Translations under genes and position numbers: made by a program
Shown here: in pieces, positions 21,618-32,045 of the stretch
How the letters are laid out: each line of letters starts with the position of its first letter
Numbering within the stretch: position 1 is the stretch's first letter
Assembly: GCA_016194635.1 (NCBI GenBank)
Contig: JACQBC010000017.1
Coordinates: 124,001-188,000, forward strand
Reading direction: 5' to 3'
Length of the DNA: 64,000 nucleotides
Origin: Gammaproteobacteria bacterium
GTDB taxonomy: Bacteria; Pseudomonadota; Gammaproteobacteria; UBA6429; Thiohalophilaceae
The notes under the pieces: generated by a model
Told to the model about the DNA's origin: nothing
The model's input: only the letters and a program-made list of their open reading frames with translations
The model's database searches: none

Positions 21618-24023
21618 CTAAGCAGTAAAGTCTTTGGAAAAATCGTCAACCTGAATAACATTCCAACGCGCCTGTTCGGCTTCGCGGATGATCTGTGCCT
21701 CTTCAGTACTGAGCAGTTTTTTGTCCAATGCCTTGGCCAACATCTTATCCAGTAATTGAAATCCCGGCTGGTAATCGTCCATTTGTTGACGCAGACGCCG
21801 TTCGATATGCTCCGCCTTGATAACCTTGATCAAGGCATCCTCTAGACAGCCCAGTGCATCATTGGTATTGGTGGAAATAAATATCCCTTGGGTCAATCGA
21901 TTACGCGCGTGCGAGGGCGACAATAAAATGTCCGCCACTTGGTGGCCAATTTTATCTTGGGGAGGTTTAAAACTACTACCCCAGGGGAAAATGGCCCATT
22001 TCAACCACCAGGCGATAGGGCGGTTAGGAAAGTTTTGTAATAAACCTTCAATCGCCGTTTGAATATTATATAAAGTATATTCACAGCCCCAACGCAGCAA
22101 GGGGATGTCTTCTTTAGGGCAGTCTTGCATCTCAAAGCGCTTCAACACCGCGCTGCCTAAGTATAAATTGCTCAGCACATCACCGAGCCGGGCCGAAAGT
22201 TTCTCACGCCGTTTTAGCGTGCCTCCCAGCACAAAAATCGCGATATCCGTCAATAAGGCAAACGCGGCGCTCATGCGGGTGAATTTTTGGTAATACCGCC
22301 GTAGCGGCCGACGCGATCCGACCATGGCGGTATACCCCGCGGTGAGGCCATGGAACCAGGTGCGCCAGATGTTACGCATAAAAAACCGCATATGGCCGAA
22401 GAAGGCGCGATCAAACTTGGTGAGGGCCAAGTTCCAATCGGCTTCATTGGTGGCTTGTAATTCTTCGAAAATATAGGGATGGCTACGGATGGCGCCTTGC
22501 CCAAAAATAATCATGCTGCGCGTGAGAATGTTCGCGCCTTCTACAGTAATACTGATCGGCAAACCTTGATAGGCCCGAGCAAAGAAGTTTTTGGGTCCCA
22601 TACACACACCTGAGCCACCTAAGATATCCATGGCATCATTAACCACGCGGCGCATGCCTTCGGTTAAATGGTATTTCACGATGGCCGAGATAACCGAGGG
22701 TTTTTCACCCAGGTCCAATCCACCGGTGGTCAGTTCCCGAGCAGCATCCATCATGTAGGTTAACCCACCGATCCGCGCTAAGGCTTCTTCCACACCTTCA
22801 AACCGGCCAATCGGGGTTTTAAATTGACGTCGCACGTGCGAATAGGCGCCTACCGCTCGACAGGCGAGTTTGCCCGAACCCACACTCAGCGCCGGTAGCG
22901 AGATTGCACGACCGTCGGCCAAACATTCCACCAACATACGCCAACCCTGGCCGATGCGTGCTTGACCGCCGATAATAAATTCCATCGGCACAAACACATC
23001 TTTGCCGCTGTTGGGGCCATTCATGAAAACCAGGTTGAGCGGGAAATGACGCCGTCCGATATTCACCCCAGGAGTATTCGTCGGGATCAGGGCTAAGGTG
23101 ACCCCTCGTTCTTCTTCAGCGCCCAGTAAATGGTCTGGATCAAACAATTTAAACGCCAATCCCAGCAGAGTGGCCACCGGCCCCAGGGTGATGTAACGTT
23201 TATTCCAAGTGAGACGAATACCGAGAATATTTTTGCGATCTTGGTAGTTTCCACGGCACACAATCCCAAAATCGGGGATGGCACCGGCATCACTGCCTGC
23301 CTCTGGATTGGTCAGGGCAAAACAGGGGATCTCGGCACCAATGGCCAAACGCGGCAAGTAATAATCTTTTTGTTCTTGGGTACCGTACTCCATTAATAAC
23401 TTACCGGGCCCAAGCGAGTTGGGGACCATCACCGTAACCGCGGCGCTAACACTGCGAGTAGCAATCTTCATCACGACACTGGAGTGGGCGAGGGCGGAGA
23501 ATTCTAGTCCCCCGTAACGGCGAGGGATGATCATGCTAAAAAAGCGATTCTCTTTTATATAGGTCCAGACTTCCTGGGGCAGATCGCGGTGCTCATGGGT
23601 AATCTTCCAATCGTCCAGCATTTCACACAGGGCATTTACCGGGCCGTCGATAAAGGCAAGTTCTTCGGCACTCAGAGCGGGGATTTTTAAATCACGCAGC
23701 TTATTCCAATTGGGTTTGCCACTGAATAATTCACCGTCCCACCATACCGAGCCGGCATCGAGCGCCTCGCGTTCGGTTTGCGACATTTTGGGGGTAACGC
23801 GTTTGAATAGTTTAAGCAGTGGGGAGGTAAACCAACGCAGTCTCCAATCCGCCGTGGGTTGTGCGGTCACGGCACGTAGCCGCAATGGACGGGATAGTAG
23901 GCGGGTGTCGAAAATGGCAGCCAGGACTAAAATACTACCCCACAGAAAATTAAACTGATCAGTACCTATCAGTACGCTAAAAGCAATGCCCAGAAATATT
24001 ACAACTTGCATTGACCACGCCAT
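21618..24023 (-). CDS. fadE: acyl-CoA dehydrogenase FadE
   Basis: First oxidation step of beta-oxidation, FAD-dependent. About 801 residues, matching the long membrane-associated FadE type (E. coli 814) and not the 380-residue soluble type. Two hydrophobic stretches at the N-terminus (MQVVIFLGIAFSVLI and FLWGSILVLAAIF) anchor it. Core motifs: CFALTNPEAGSDAG and GGSGVCMGPKNFFARAYQG. The start is set at 24023, where AGGAG is 6 bp upstream; an in-frame start at 24065 would lack one. First gene of the leftward fad operon. Confidence 0.92.
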   Translation of the reverse strand: MAWSMQVVIFLGIAFSVLIGTDQFNFLWGSILVLAAIFDTRLLSRPLRLRAVTAQPTADWRLRWFTSPLLKLFKRVTPKMSQTEREALDAGSVWWDGELFSGKPNWNKLRDLKIPALSAEELAFIDGPVNALCEMLDDWKITHEHRDLPQEVWTYIKENRFFSMIIPRRYGGLEFSALAHSSVVMKIATRSVSAAVTVMVPNSLGPGKLLMEYGTQEQKDYYLPRLAIGAEIPCFALTNPEAGSDAGAIPDFGIVCRGNYQDRKNILGIRLTWNKRYITLGPVATLLGLAFKLFDPDHLLGAEEERGVTLALIPTNTPGVNIGRRHFPLNLVFMNGPNSGKDVFVPMEFIIGGQARIGQGWRMLVECLADGRAISLPALSVGSGKLACRAVGAYSHVRRQFKTPIGRFEGVEEALARIGGLTYMMDAARELTTGGLDLGEKPSVISAIVKYHLTEGMRRVVNDAMDILGGSGVCMGPKNFFARAYQGLPISITVEGANILTRSMIIFGQGAIRSHPYIFEELQATNEADWNLALTKFDRAFFGHMRFFMRNIWRTWFHGLTAGYTAMVGSRRPLRRYYQKFTRMSAAFALLTDIAIFVLGGTLKRREKLSARLGDVLSNLYLGSAVLKRFEMQDCPKEDIPLLRWGCEYTLYNIQTAIEGLLQNFPNRPIAWWLKWAIFPWGSSFKPPQDKIGHQVADILLSPSHARNRLTQGIFISTNTNDALGCLEDALIKVIKAEHIERRLRQQMDDYQPGFQLLDKMLAKALDKKLLSTEEAQIIREAEQARWNVIQVDDFSKDFTA

Positions 24024-24227
24024 GGCTATCTCCTGTGCTGATAAGCATTTTTCCCTGGGCCGCAACTAGGTTAGTCGCAATTTTAACCAAACCTATAGTA
24101 AGGCAATAAGCGCGTCCCCAATACCCACATAATAGCGGCATTGGTATCCATTGGCTTGAGAATGACGCTGCGGAGGTGAACAAAAAATACGCTGCAGCCG
24201 GCGTGTAGCGTGGCAAGGACCGGTTAA

Positions 24228-24587
24228 TTAGTAATTTTCATCGAGTTCGCGATCATCTATATCCTCTTCAGCTTCATCAAGATCTTCCTCCCAATCGTCT
24301 TCTACATCGGTGTCATCATCATCATCGTCTTCATCAAACTCTTCCAATTCTTCAGCATCGTCGTCATCGTCGGTGTCATCATAGGCGCCGGTCCAGTCAT
24401 CGGGTTCGGCAGCTTGTTCCAAGTTCATTTCATACCAGTCATCGATATCAATTTCTTCAACTTCGCCTTCGTAAAGTTGAATTTCTACCGTGCCTTCGTC
24501 CTCATCCATGGCGACGACTTCAAAGGTAGTATCGCTGTCGCTATTTAAATACCAACTACCAACAACAGGGTCTAGTTCAGTGGCCAT
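24228..24587 (-). CDS. small, extremely acidic protein (DUF6763-like)
   Basis: 119 residues. The N-terminal 60 form a folded-looking part (LDPVVGSWYLNSDSDTTFEV, VDEDEGTVEIQLYEGE-type strands, DIDDWYEMNLEQAAEPDDW). The rest is almost only Asp and Glu. The first half resembles the DUF6763 family of gammaproteobacterial proteins of unknown function; this is recognition from memory. Such tails can mimic nucleic acid, but no function is known. GGAGG lies 5 bp upstream, and a sigma-70-like promoter at 24629-24657 would drive it alone. Confidence 0.75.
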   Translation of the reverse strand: MATELDPVVGSWYLNSDSDTTFEVVAMDEDEGTVEIQLYEGEVEEIDIDDWYEMNLEQAAEPDDWTGAYDDTDDDDDAEELEEFDEDDDDDDTDVEDDWEEDLDEAEEDIDDRELDENY

Positions 24588-24628
24588 CGTTCCTCCATAA
24601 AGCCCGTTACAGCGGTTATTCTAAGAGC

Positions 24629-24657
24629 AGCTTAGAAAAATAATACGCTGTATTCAA
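24629..24657 (-). promoter_or_regulatory. candidate promoter for the acidic protein gene
   Basis: Read on the minus strand, TTGAAT (24652-24657) and TAAGCT (24629-24634) are 17 bp apart, about 42 bp before the ATG at 24587. Spacing is ideal and the hexamers are imperfect. Confidence 0.4.
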
Positions 24658-24937
24658 GCCGATAAAATACAGGATTTCTTTGCGGAGTAAAATATGGCAC
24701 AGGGAAGGGCATGACACGGTCTCAGAGACTTATCTGGGAATTAACAAATCCCTCGATACCGTATTAACCTATTGTTTTTATTAAAAAATAATCGCGTGGG
24801 ATAACACTGTTTTATAGCGAAATTCTAATTCTCAATGAGAGTATTCTTACCCGTATCAATTTAATAACAGTCGTTAATTATGCTAGCGCTATGCAATTGT
24901 GGATAGAGGGATGCAGTGATGTTTGTACCAAATAGCC

Positions 24938-24992
24938 ACGGGCGAAAACCTCGCGCCCGTTAATATCTTACCCGCTTATTTCAGCGCGGGTA
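24938..24992 (-). terminator. tandem hairpins after the 24981-25175 ORF
   Basis: Two inverted repeats lie side by side: ACGGGCG (24938-24944) with CGCCCGT (24954-24960), and TACCCGC (24969-24975) with GCGGGTA (24986-24992). The second overlaps the stop codon region of the leftward ORF at 24981. Neither is followed by a strong T-run. They may end leftward transcription or belong to the decayed 24.6-25.25 kb spacer, in which I see nothing else besides the ORF and the promoter listed above. Confidence 0.35.
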
Positions 24993-25175
24993 TTGCAGGT
25001 ATTTACTGACTTGCACGCTGGCTAATGCGCAACCGCCACCGGCTGTCATTTCCACGCCGATTTTCTGTGAGCGCTTCGTATAATCCAACGCCGACCAGCC
25101 GATCTCAACGTATAACTCGCCTGATACCTTGGTTCCATGATATGAACGGAATACGATAGGTAAGCAATCCGACAC
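24981..25175 (-). CDS. short unrecognised ORF, possibly a gene remnant
   Basis: 64 residues from a GTG, or about 80 if read from the first open position. The middle (GELYVEIGWSALDYTKRSQK) and end (VEMTAGGGCALASVQVSKY) have protein-like composition. I recognise no family. It has no clear ribosome binding site, no signal peptide, and sits alone in a 667-bp gap. It could be the 3' end of a lost gene. Hairpins follow the stop. Confidence 0.3.
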   Translation of the reverse strand: MSDCLPIVFRSYHGTKVSGELYVEIGWSALDYTKRSQKIGVEMTAGGGCALASVQVSKYLQYPR

Positions 25176-25254
25176 ATGTCTGATTCTGCGGTAAGGTTCT
25201 AAGAATAATAGCTATCTTGTAGGAATAACCAAAAGAGGTTAGGATTGAGACATT

Positions 25255-25596
25255 ATGTACCGCCGTTACCCCTACTGGTTGCGTCTATTTTTAATTTGCC
25301 TGTTATTTGGCGTGGGCCAGATTGTCTATTCCGCTGTACCCGCGTTCATGAATGATTGCTATCACCACTGCGCGGATAGCAGCTTGTCGACCGACTCGAT
25401 GAACGGCATGTCGCATACCACAAACGGTAGTTGTTGCGATAACATGCAGGCCTGTGGACACTGCAACCTAAGCCTGTTTCTCCCCGCGCAGATTGAACTG
25501 TCTTTTGTCTGGTCCTCACAGGCCGTCGTGTCCGACTTCCCCACCGATCTACTCGGTTTTATTCCTCCCTTGCACGAACATCCGCCGCGCGGCTAA
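25255..25596 (+). CDS. CopL-like small exported Cys/His/Met protein heading the cus operon
   Basis: 113 residues. A basic start (MYRRYPYWLR) and hydrophobic segment (about 10-27) form a signal peptide or anchor. Putative metal ligands follow: DCYHHC, then a Met/His-rich stretch, then CCDNMQACGHC. The protein ends GFIPPLHEHPPRG. A paralogue with the same plan heads the cop operon at 35020. Length, composition and the PP-containing tail resemble CopL/DUF2946-type proteins found ahead of copper operons, where CopL of Xanthomonas is needed for copper induction. Role here (metal sensing leader or periplasmic copper binding) is inferred. Confidence 0.7.
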   Translation: MYRRYPYWLRLFLICLLFGVGQIVYSAVPAFMNDCYHHCADSSLSTDSMNGMSHTTNGSCCDNMQACGHCNLSLFLPAQIELSFVWSSQAVVSDFPTDLLGFIPPLHEHPPRG

Positions 25597-25695
25597 GCCT
25601 GCGCACGTAGGTGTAGTGTTCATCGCAGCATCGAACCATCACGGGGTTTAGCGTGGTGCGCATGATCCATGTCAGGTCTTCAATGTGGAGTTTGT

Positions 25696-27021
25696 ATGTC
25701 ACAAAAATCATCCGCAAGCGGGTTTTTAACGCCGTATTTTGCTCAAAAAATTCACCGGCACAGACGCCAACACAGCTGTTGTAGTACGGTTTCGTGTCTG
25801 AAACGTAGCGCGTTCGTGATGCTTCTTGCTACCGTGACTAGCGTCGGCCATGCGTTGACGTATGATGAAGCCCAGCGCCTTGCTGAAGCACGGGCATCGC
25901 AGCTCCAAGCCCGCCAAAACGCGGTGGCGGCCGCACAATCGGCCCGTTTGTCGGCCGGTCGACTGCCTGATCCCAAATTACTTGTGGGCATCGAAAACTT
26001 GCCCGTGTCGGGTCCCGACGCATGGAACGCAAACCGCGATTTCATGACCATGGAAAAAATCGGTGTCATGCAGGACGTCCCCAATGGTGGCAAACGGGAA
26101 GCGGCGCGGGAGCTGGCACAGGCGAACATCGCTCATGCCGACGCGGAGTTGCAGATTGAACGGCTGAATGTAAAACGCGAGACCGCGATCGCCTGGCTAC
26201 GGGTTTATTTTCTGCAACAAAAGCGCGACATCCTCGCCGAACTCGATACTGAAAATCGCATGCTCACCGCAGCGGTCACCGCCCGGCTGGCGGCGGGTCA
26301 GGGAAAAGCCAGCGACGCGCTACTTGCCCGACAGGAAGCCGCCACATTGGCGGATCGACGCGACGATCTGGATCGCGATCTGATCAAGGCCCAAGCCACG
26401 CTTGCACGTTGGGTGGGCAAGGTTGAAGAGCCGGCTTCAGGTGATCTTCCTGTATTAACCCATTCGGTGGCGTTTTTGCGGCATGCGATCGATCGCCATC
26501 CTGAACTCGCCGTATTTAATAGTCTAGAAGATACGGCACGCGCCGAAGTGGCCATGGCCCAAGCGGCAAAACAGCCCGACTGGGGGGTGGAGATTGCCTA
26601 CCAGCGCCGCGCCTTGGACTATAGCAACATGGTATCGGTACAGTTTTCGATTGATCTCCCGCTGTTTTCCAAAACCCGGCAAGACCCTCAAATCGCCGCC
26701 AAACAACAGGAATTAGAACGGGTCACCGCCGAGCGCGAAACCATGATCCGCCAGCATATGGAAGAACTGGAAGACATGCTCGCGGAACGCTCGACGCTCA
26801 CCCGGCAGATCGCACGCCTCGACAGTGAGTGGCTGCCGCTTAGCCAACAGAAAGTTGATCTTGCCACGGCGGACTACCGTGCGGGGCAAGAACCACTAAC
26901 CTCGGTGTTGGATGCCCGCAAATCTCTCATCGATACCCGTATGAAGAAAATTGATCTCGAAGCTCGACGCGCGGAGGTGGATGCCAGCTTGTTCTATTTC
27001 ACCACGGAGAAACAACCATGA
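25696..27021 (+). CDS. cusC: outer-membrane efflux factor of a Cus-type copper/silver exporter
   Basis: TolC/OEP-family protein, about 441 residues, that forms the outer-membrane channel of a tripartite RND pump. Long alpha-helical repeats (LAEARASQLQARQNAVAAAQ; RAEVAMAQAAKQPDWGVEIA; the QPDWG motif is typical of OEP proteins in CusC/CzcC operons). ATG at 25696 is chosen because GGAG is 5 bp upstream; an in-frame ATG at 25669 lacks one. The N-terminus is unusually long before the hydrophobic segment SAFVMLLATVTSVGHA. It overlaps cusB by ATGA. Confidence 0.86.
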   Translation: MSQKSSASGFLTPYFAQKIHRHRRQHSCCSTVSCLKRSAFVMLLATVTSVGHALTYDEAQRLAEARASQLQARQNAVAAAQSARLSAGRLPDPKLLVGIENLPVSGPDAWNANRDFMTMEKIGVMQDVPNGGKREAARELAQANIAHADAELQIERLNVKRETAIAWLRVYFLQQKRDILAELDTENRMLTAAVTARLAAGQGKASDALLARQEAATLADRRDDLDRDLIKAQATLARWVGKVEEPASGDLPVLTHSVAFLRHAIDRHPELAVFNSLEDTARAEVAMAQAAKQPDWGVEIAYQRRALDYSNMVSVQFSIDLPLFSKTRQDPQIAAKQQELERVTAERETMIRQHMEELEDMLAERSTLTRQIARLDSEWLPLSQQKVDLATADYRAGQEPLTSVLDARKSLIDTRMKKIDLEARRAEVDASLFYFTTEKQP

Positions 27022-28505
27022 ATAAGAATCAGATTTTTGTCATTGTTGTAGCGGCAATGATTCTCACCGGGTTAGGTGTATCAAGCGGCTATTGGTTTGC
27101 CGCGCGGGTGCATTCACACTCCAGCAGTACCGTCGAAACCACACCAAACTCCGCCAGTCCAAAGAGTGAACGAAAAGCGCTGTATTGGTACGATCCCATG
27201 GTCCCCGCCCAGCATTTCGACAAACCCGGCAAGTCGCCCTTCATGGACATGCAACTCGTGCCCAAATACGCCAGCCAAGCGGATGTAGATGACAGTGTGC
27301 ATATCGCCCCGCAGCTTACCCAAAACACCGGGGTGAAATTTGCTACGGTGGAAACCGGCCGACTTGACCCGGTGGTGGAAGCGGTAGGCAGTGTAGGTTT
27401 TAACGAACGCTTAGTCAGCATTGTGCAAGCCCGCACCGCAGGTATTGTAGAACGTGTCTATGCACGGGCACCCAACGATGTGATTCCAGCGAACGAACCC
27501 CTGGCCGATGTACGCGTGCCGGAATGGTACGGTGCACAAGCCGAGTATCTCGCGCTCAGAAAATCAGGTGATGTCCAACTTATCGCTGCAGCGCGTACCC
27601 GTTTGCAACAACTTGGCATGAACGAGGCACAGATTGTCCACGCGGAAAAAACCGGCCAACCCCAAGCGGTCATCACAATTTCGTCGCCACAAGCCGGTGT
27701 ACTGCAAGAAATCGGCGTGCGTCAAGGCATGACAATCATGCCGGGTCAGACGCTTGCCAGAATTAATGGCATTGACAGTGTTTGGCTCGAGGCCGAGGTA
27801 CCGGAAGCGCAGACCGCGGGGCTCGCGATTGGAACCAAGGTGTCCGCAAAATTCTCTGCGTGGCCAACCCGGGAATTCAAAGGTCGGATAACGGCCTTGC
27901 TACCCGAACTTAATCGCGAGGCCCGCGCCATCCGCGTCCGGGTGGAACTCCCCAATCCAGAGGGCAAATTACGTCCGGGAATGTACGCGCGCGTACGCAT
28001 GAACGAGCGTGCCGGCCGTAAGGTGTTGCTGGTGCCGACCGAGGCGGTGATCGCTACTGGTAAACGTAACCTGGTCATCGTAGCGGATGACAGCAATCAC
28101 TTTCGCCCGGCTGAAGTGAAAACTGGCCACGAGGGCGGTGGAAAAACCGAGATCCTTGAGGGTTTACAGGAGGACGAAAAAATTGTGGTGTCCGGCCAAT
28201 TCCTGATCGATTCCGAGGCAAGTCTTACCGGTGTGCTCGCACGGATGGAAGATTCGGCCAAGCCGAACCCCACTTCATTGCATGAGGCGCAAGGTAAAGT
28301 AGAAGCGATCTCCACCGACGAGGTGACCATTTCTCACGGCCCGGTGCCGAGCCTGGGCTGGCCGGCCATGACCATGCCCTTTAAAATCGTCGACCCAAAG
28401 CTCGCACAGGATATCAAGGTGGGGGACCGGGTCCAATTTGCCTTTCACGAAGGCGATGCAGGCGTGGTGATTGATCGTATGGAAAAAACCGGAGCCGCGC
28501 CATGA
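27018..28505 (+). CDS. cusB: Cus-type membrane fusion protein with a fused C-terminal CusF domain
   Basis: 495 residues. N-terminal signal/anchor helix ([21 protein letters not shown]), then a heavy-metal-binding segment with [10 protein letters not shown] and [15 protein letters not shown], then the RND adaptor core (lipoyl and barrel domains; [20 protein letters not shown]). The last ~80 residues form a CusF-like domain: [18 protein letters not shown] contains the His, Trp and two Met of the Cu(I) site. E. coli CusB lacks this fusion. It bridges CusA and CusC in the periplasm and receives Cu(I)/Ag(I). ATGA overlaps on both sides. Confidence 0.9.
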   Translation: MNKNQIFVIVVAAMILTGLGVSSGYWFAARVHSHSSSTVETTPNSASPKSERKALYWYDPMVPAQHFDKPGKSPFMDMQLVPKYASQADVDDSVHIAPQLTQNTGVKFATVETGRLDPVVEAVGSVGFNERLVSIVQARTAGIVERVYARAPNDVIPANEPLADVRVPEWYGAQAEYLALRKSGDVQLIAAARTRLQQLGMNEAQIVHAEKTGQPQAVITISSPQAGVLQEIGVRQGMTIMPGQTLARINGIDSVWLEAEVPEAQTAGLAIGTKVSAKFSAWPTREFKGRITALLPELNREARAIRVRVELPNPEGKLRPGMYARVRMNERAGRKVLLVPTEAVIATGKRNLVIVADDSNHFRPAEVKTGHEGGGKTEILEGLQEDEKIVVSGQFLIDSEASLTGVLARMEDSAKPNPTSLHEAQGKVEAISTDEVTISHGPVPSLGWPAMTMPFKIVDPKLAQDIKVGDRVQFAFHEGDAGVVIDRMEKTGAAP

Positions 28506-31500
28506 TCGCCGGTCTCATCGAGTGGTCGGTCCACAACCGTTTCTTCGTGCTGCTTGCCACACTGTTCATTACGCTGTGGGGTCTTTGGGCGGTACGTACC
28601 ATGCCGGTGGACGCGCTGCCGGATCTTTCCGATGTGCAGGTGATTATTCGCACCACGTTCCCAGGCCAGGCACCGCAAATCGTGGAAAACCAAGTCACCT
28701 ATCCGCTGGCCACCACCATGCTGTCGGTGCCGGGCGCAAAAACGGTGCGCGGTTACTCGTTCTTCGGGGATTCGTTCGTCTACGTGCTGTTCGAGGATGG
28801 TACGGATCTTTACTGGGCGCGTTCGCGCGTACTGGAATATCTCAATCAAGTGCAGGGCAGGCTACCCCCCGGCGCCATCACATCGCTCGGACCGGATGCA
28901 ACAGGAGTGGGGTGGATCTTCGAATACGCCTTGGTGGATCGAAGTGGTACACACGATCTCGCGGATCTACGTGCCCTGCAGGATTGGTTCCTTAAATACG
29001 AACTCAAAAGCCTGCCTAACGTGGCCGAGGTCGCTTCGATCGGTGGCATGGTTAAACAATACCAGATTGTACTCGACCCGGTGAAACTGGCGGCCTACCG
29101 CATTTCCCACAACCAAGTGATCGAAGCGATACGCAATAGTAATCAGGAAACCGGGGGCTCGGTGTTAGAACTGGGTGAAGCGGAGTACATGGTGCGCGCC
29201 AACGGCTATCTGCAACATCTGGACGATTTCCGCAGTATTCCCCTCATGACCACCGCCTCGGGCGTGCCGATCCGTCTTGGCGATGTCGCGCGGGTGCAGT
29301 TAGGCCCGGAGATGCGGCGTGGCATCGCCGAACTCAACGGCCAAGGCGAGGTGGCGGGAGGCGTGGTCATTCTGCGTTCTGGAAAAAACGCCCGTGAAAC
29401 CATCACCGCGGTCAAAGAAAAACTTGCCGACCTCAAGAAAAGCCTGCCAACGGGCGTGGAGATCGTACCCACCTATGACCGCAGTCAACTGATCGATCGC
29501 GCCGTGGAAAATCTCAACCACAAACTGATCGAGGAGTTCATTGTGGTGACCCTGGTCTGCGCATTATTTCTTTGGCACCTGCGTTCGGCGTTGGTGGCGA
29601 TCATCTCGTTGCCGCTGGGGGTATTGATCGCGTTTATTGTGATGCGACATCAGGGTATCAACGCCAACATCATGTCGCTGGGCGGTATTGCCATTGCCAT
29701 CGGTGCGATGGTGGACGCGGCGGTGGTGATGATCGAGAACGCTCACAAGAAAATTGAAACCTGGTATCACGAACATCCCGGTCAGACTCTTCAAGGCGAT
29801 GCACACTGGCAGGTGATCATCCGCGCTGCAACAGAAGTGGGCCCGGCGCTTTTTTTCAGCTTGCTTATTATCACGCTCTCGTTCCTGCCGGTGTTTACGC
29901 TGGAGGCGCAAGAAGGACGGTTGTTCGGTCCGCTCGCCTTTACCAAAAGTTATGCCATGGCCGGGGCCGCGGGGCTGGCTGTCACTTTGATCCCGATCCT
30001 CATGGGCTATTGGATCCGCGGTCGCATACCGAGCGAACAGGCCAACCCGCTCAACCGTTGGTTAATCGCCCTATATCGGCCACTGTTGGATGCGGTGCTA
30101 CACCGGCCAAAGATCACGCTTGTCGTCGCCGGATTGGTATTGGCGACCTCCTTGTGGCCGATGTTCCGGCTCGGGGGTGAGTTCATGCCGCCCCTGGACG
30201 AGGGTGATTTGCTTTACATGCCCTCCGCGTTACCGGGGTTGTCCGTGGGCAAGGCCGCGGAACTATTGCAACAAACCGATCGTCTGATCAAGACCGTACC
30301 GGAAGTGGCCAGCGTATTCGGCAAGGCGGGGCGAGCGGAAAGCGCTACTGACCCCGCACCGATCGAGATGTTCGAGACCACCATCCAATTCAAACCGCAT
30401 GAACAATGGCGACCCGGCATGACCCAGGAAAAACTCGTCGAAGAGCTCGATCGTACGGTGAAAGTACCGGGGCTGACCAATATCTGGGTTCCACCGATCC
30501 GTAATCGCATCGACATGCTCGCCACCGGTATCAAGAGTCCCATCGGTGTAAAGGTATCCGGCACGGATATTGGGCTGATCGAGCGCACCGCGCTGGAAGT
30601 GGAGCAAGTCGCCAAAGAGGTACCCGGGGTTTCCTCGGCTCTGGCAGAACGGCTGTCCGGCGGGCGCTACATCGACGTCGTGATCAATCGCGCCACGGCC
30701 TCGCGTTACGGACTCAATATCAGCGATGTGCAATCGGTAGTCTCCTTGCTGATCGGCGGTGAAAACGTGGGTGAGGTTGTGGAAGGCACGGCGCGCTTTC
30801 CGATTAATGTGCGCTACCCGCGTGAGCTGCGCGACTCGCTGGAAAACTTGCGGCAACTCACCATTGTCACGCCCACCGGCCAGATCATCACCCTCGCCAC
30901 GGTTGCTGATTTACGTATCAACGACGGGCCGCCGATGTTGAAGAGCGAGAATGCACGCCTTGCAAGCTGGGTGTATATCGATGTACGCGGCCGCGACCTC
31001 GCCTCGGTGGTAGATGATCTGCGCACGGCGGTGAGTAAGCAGGTAAAGCTCACTCCTGGCGTGAGCATCGCATACTCTGGCCAGTTTGAATTTTTGCAGC
31101 GCGCCAATGCACGCCTTAAACTGGTCGTGCCAGCAACGCTGCTGATTATTTTCGTGCTTCTTTACCTTGCCTTCCGACGCGCAGAGGATGCCGCGCTCAT
31201 CATGATCACCTTACCGTTTGCGCTCACCGGCGGGGTGTGGTTGCTGTATGTCCTGCATTACAACCTCTCGGTCGCCACCGGTGTTGGTTTTATCGCATTG
31301 GCAGGGGTTTCCGCCGAGTTTGGGGTGGTAATGCTCATCTATCTTAAGCAGGCATTGGATGCACGGCTCTGCACCGGCGCGATCCTCACGCGGGATTTAG
31401 TTGTGGCAGCCATCCGCGAAGGCGCGGTACTCAGAGTGCGTCCCAAGGCCATGACAGTTGCCGTGATCCTGGCCGGTCTATTGCCCATCATGTGGGGTGG

Positions 31501-31690
31501 CGGCACGGGATCAGAAGTGATGCGTCGCATCGCCGCACCCATGGTAGGCGGTATGATTACCGCGCCACTGTTATCGATGTTCGTCATTCCAGCGGCCTAC
31601 CTGTTACTGCGCTCACCGCGCGGTAGCCGCAAGCCGCGTTTATTTACTTCAACCGCAAAGGAGACAATCCATGAAAACACTTCACGCTAG
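28502..31690 (+). CDS. cusA: heavy-metal RND transporter, Cus type (Cu/Ag efflux)
   Basis: 1062-residue HME-RND inner-membrane pump. It shows the N-terminal [14 protein letters not shown] block, the TM4 proton-relay motif [19 protein letters not shown] (Asp), and [21 protein letters not shown]. The Met-rich metal path of CusA is present. Twelve transmembrane segments in two halves are expected and hydrophobic runs agree. It overlaps cusB upstream by 4 bp and the cusF start by 20 bp. Cu(I)/Ag(I) is favoured over Zn/Co because cusF is adjacent. Confidence 0.94.
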   Translation: MIAGLIEWSVHNRFFVLLATLFITLWGLWAVRTMPVDALPDLSDVQVIIRTTFPGQAPQIVENQVTYPLATTMLSVPGAKTVRGYSFFGDSFVYVLFEDGTDLYWARSRVLEYLNQVQGRLPPGAITSLGPDATGVGWIFEYALVDRSGTHDLADLRALQDWFLKYELKSLPNVAEVASIGGMVKQYQIVLDPVKLAAYRISHNQVIEAIRNSNQETGGSVLELGEAEYMVRANGYLQHLDDFRSIPLMTTASGVPIRLGDVARVQLGPEMRRGIAELNGQGEVAGGVVILRSGKNARETITAVKEKLADLKKSLPTGVEIVPTYDRSQLIDRAVENLNHKLIEEFIVVTLVCALFLWHLRSALVAIISLPLGVLIAFIVMRHQGINANIMSLGGIAIAIGAMVDAAVVMIENAHKKIETWYHEHPGQTLQGDAHWQVIIRAATEVGPALFFSLLIITLSFLPVFTLEAQEGRLFGPLAFTKSYAMAGAAGLAVTLIPILMGYWIRGRIPSEQANPLNRWLIALYRPLLDAVLHRPKITLVVAGLVLATSLWPMFRLGGEFMPPLDEGDLLYMPSALPGLSVGKAAELLQQTDRLIKTVPEVASVFGKAGRAESATDPAPIEMFETTIQFKPHEQWRPGMTQEKLVEELDRTVKVPGLTNIWVPPIRNRIDMLATGIKSPIGVKVSGTDIGLIERTALEVEQVAKEVPGVSSALAERLSGGRYIDVVINRATASRYGLNISDVQSVVSLLIGGENVGEVVEGTARFPINVRYPRELRDSLENLRQLTIVTPTGQIITLATVADLRINDGPPMLKSENARLASWVYIDVRGRDLASVVDDLRTAVSKQVKLTPGVSIAYSGQFEFLQRANARLKLVVPATLLIIFVLLYLAFRRAEDAALIMITLPFALTGGVWLLYVLHYNLSVATGVGFIALAGVSAEFGVVMLIYLKQALDARLCTGAILTRDLVVAAIREGAVLRVRPKAMTVAVILAGLLPIMWGGGTGSEVMRRIAAPMVGGMITAPLLSMFVIPAAYLLLRSPRGSRKPRLFTSTAKETIHENTSR

Positions 31691-32012
31691 TATCCTCATT
31701 TTATCCAGTTTTACCGCGACTGGTCTTGCGCATGCCGACGACATGAGCGGCATGGACATGCAAAACAAACCGATGACAAATCAGACACAAGAAAAAATCC
31801 ACCACGCGATCGGCGTGGTTAAAAAGGTAGATATGGTCAACAATCGTGTCACTATTGCCCACGAACCGGTGGCAAGCCTGCATTGGCCTGCGATGACAAT
31901 GTCGTTTGCGGTGAAAGATAAGAAACTCTTCGACCAGCTTACTGAAGGTAAAAAAGTTGAGTTCGACATCGTCCAAACCGGAGGTGTGGCAACCATCGTT
32001 TCAGTTAAATAA
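31671..32012 (+). CDS. cusF: periplasmic Cu(I)/Ag(I) chaperone CusF
   Basis: 113 residues with a Sec signal peptide ([16 protein letters not shown], cleaved before about residue 22). A Met-rich linker ([11 protein letters not shown]) leads into the OB-fold CusF domain. The metal site is visible: His in TIAHEPVAS, Trp and two Met in HWPAMTMSF. It hands metal to CusB. AAAGGAGAC inside the cusA 3' end is its ribosome binding site. Final gene of the cus operon. Confidence 0.92.
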   Translation: MKTLHASILILSSFTATGLAHADDMSGMDMQNKPMTNQTQEKIHHAIGVVKKVDMVNNRVTIAHEPVASLHWPAMTMSFAVKDKKLFDQLTEGKKVEFDIVQTGGVATIVSVK

Positions 32013-32045
32013 AATCGAACCTATTCTCAGTCCCATGTTGGGAGG

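Noticed and set aside
25669-25695. upstream in-frame ATG for cusC
   Set aside because: It lacks a ribosome binding site, whereas the ATG at 25696 has GGAG at proper spacing.
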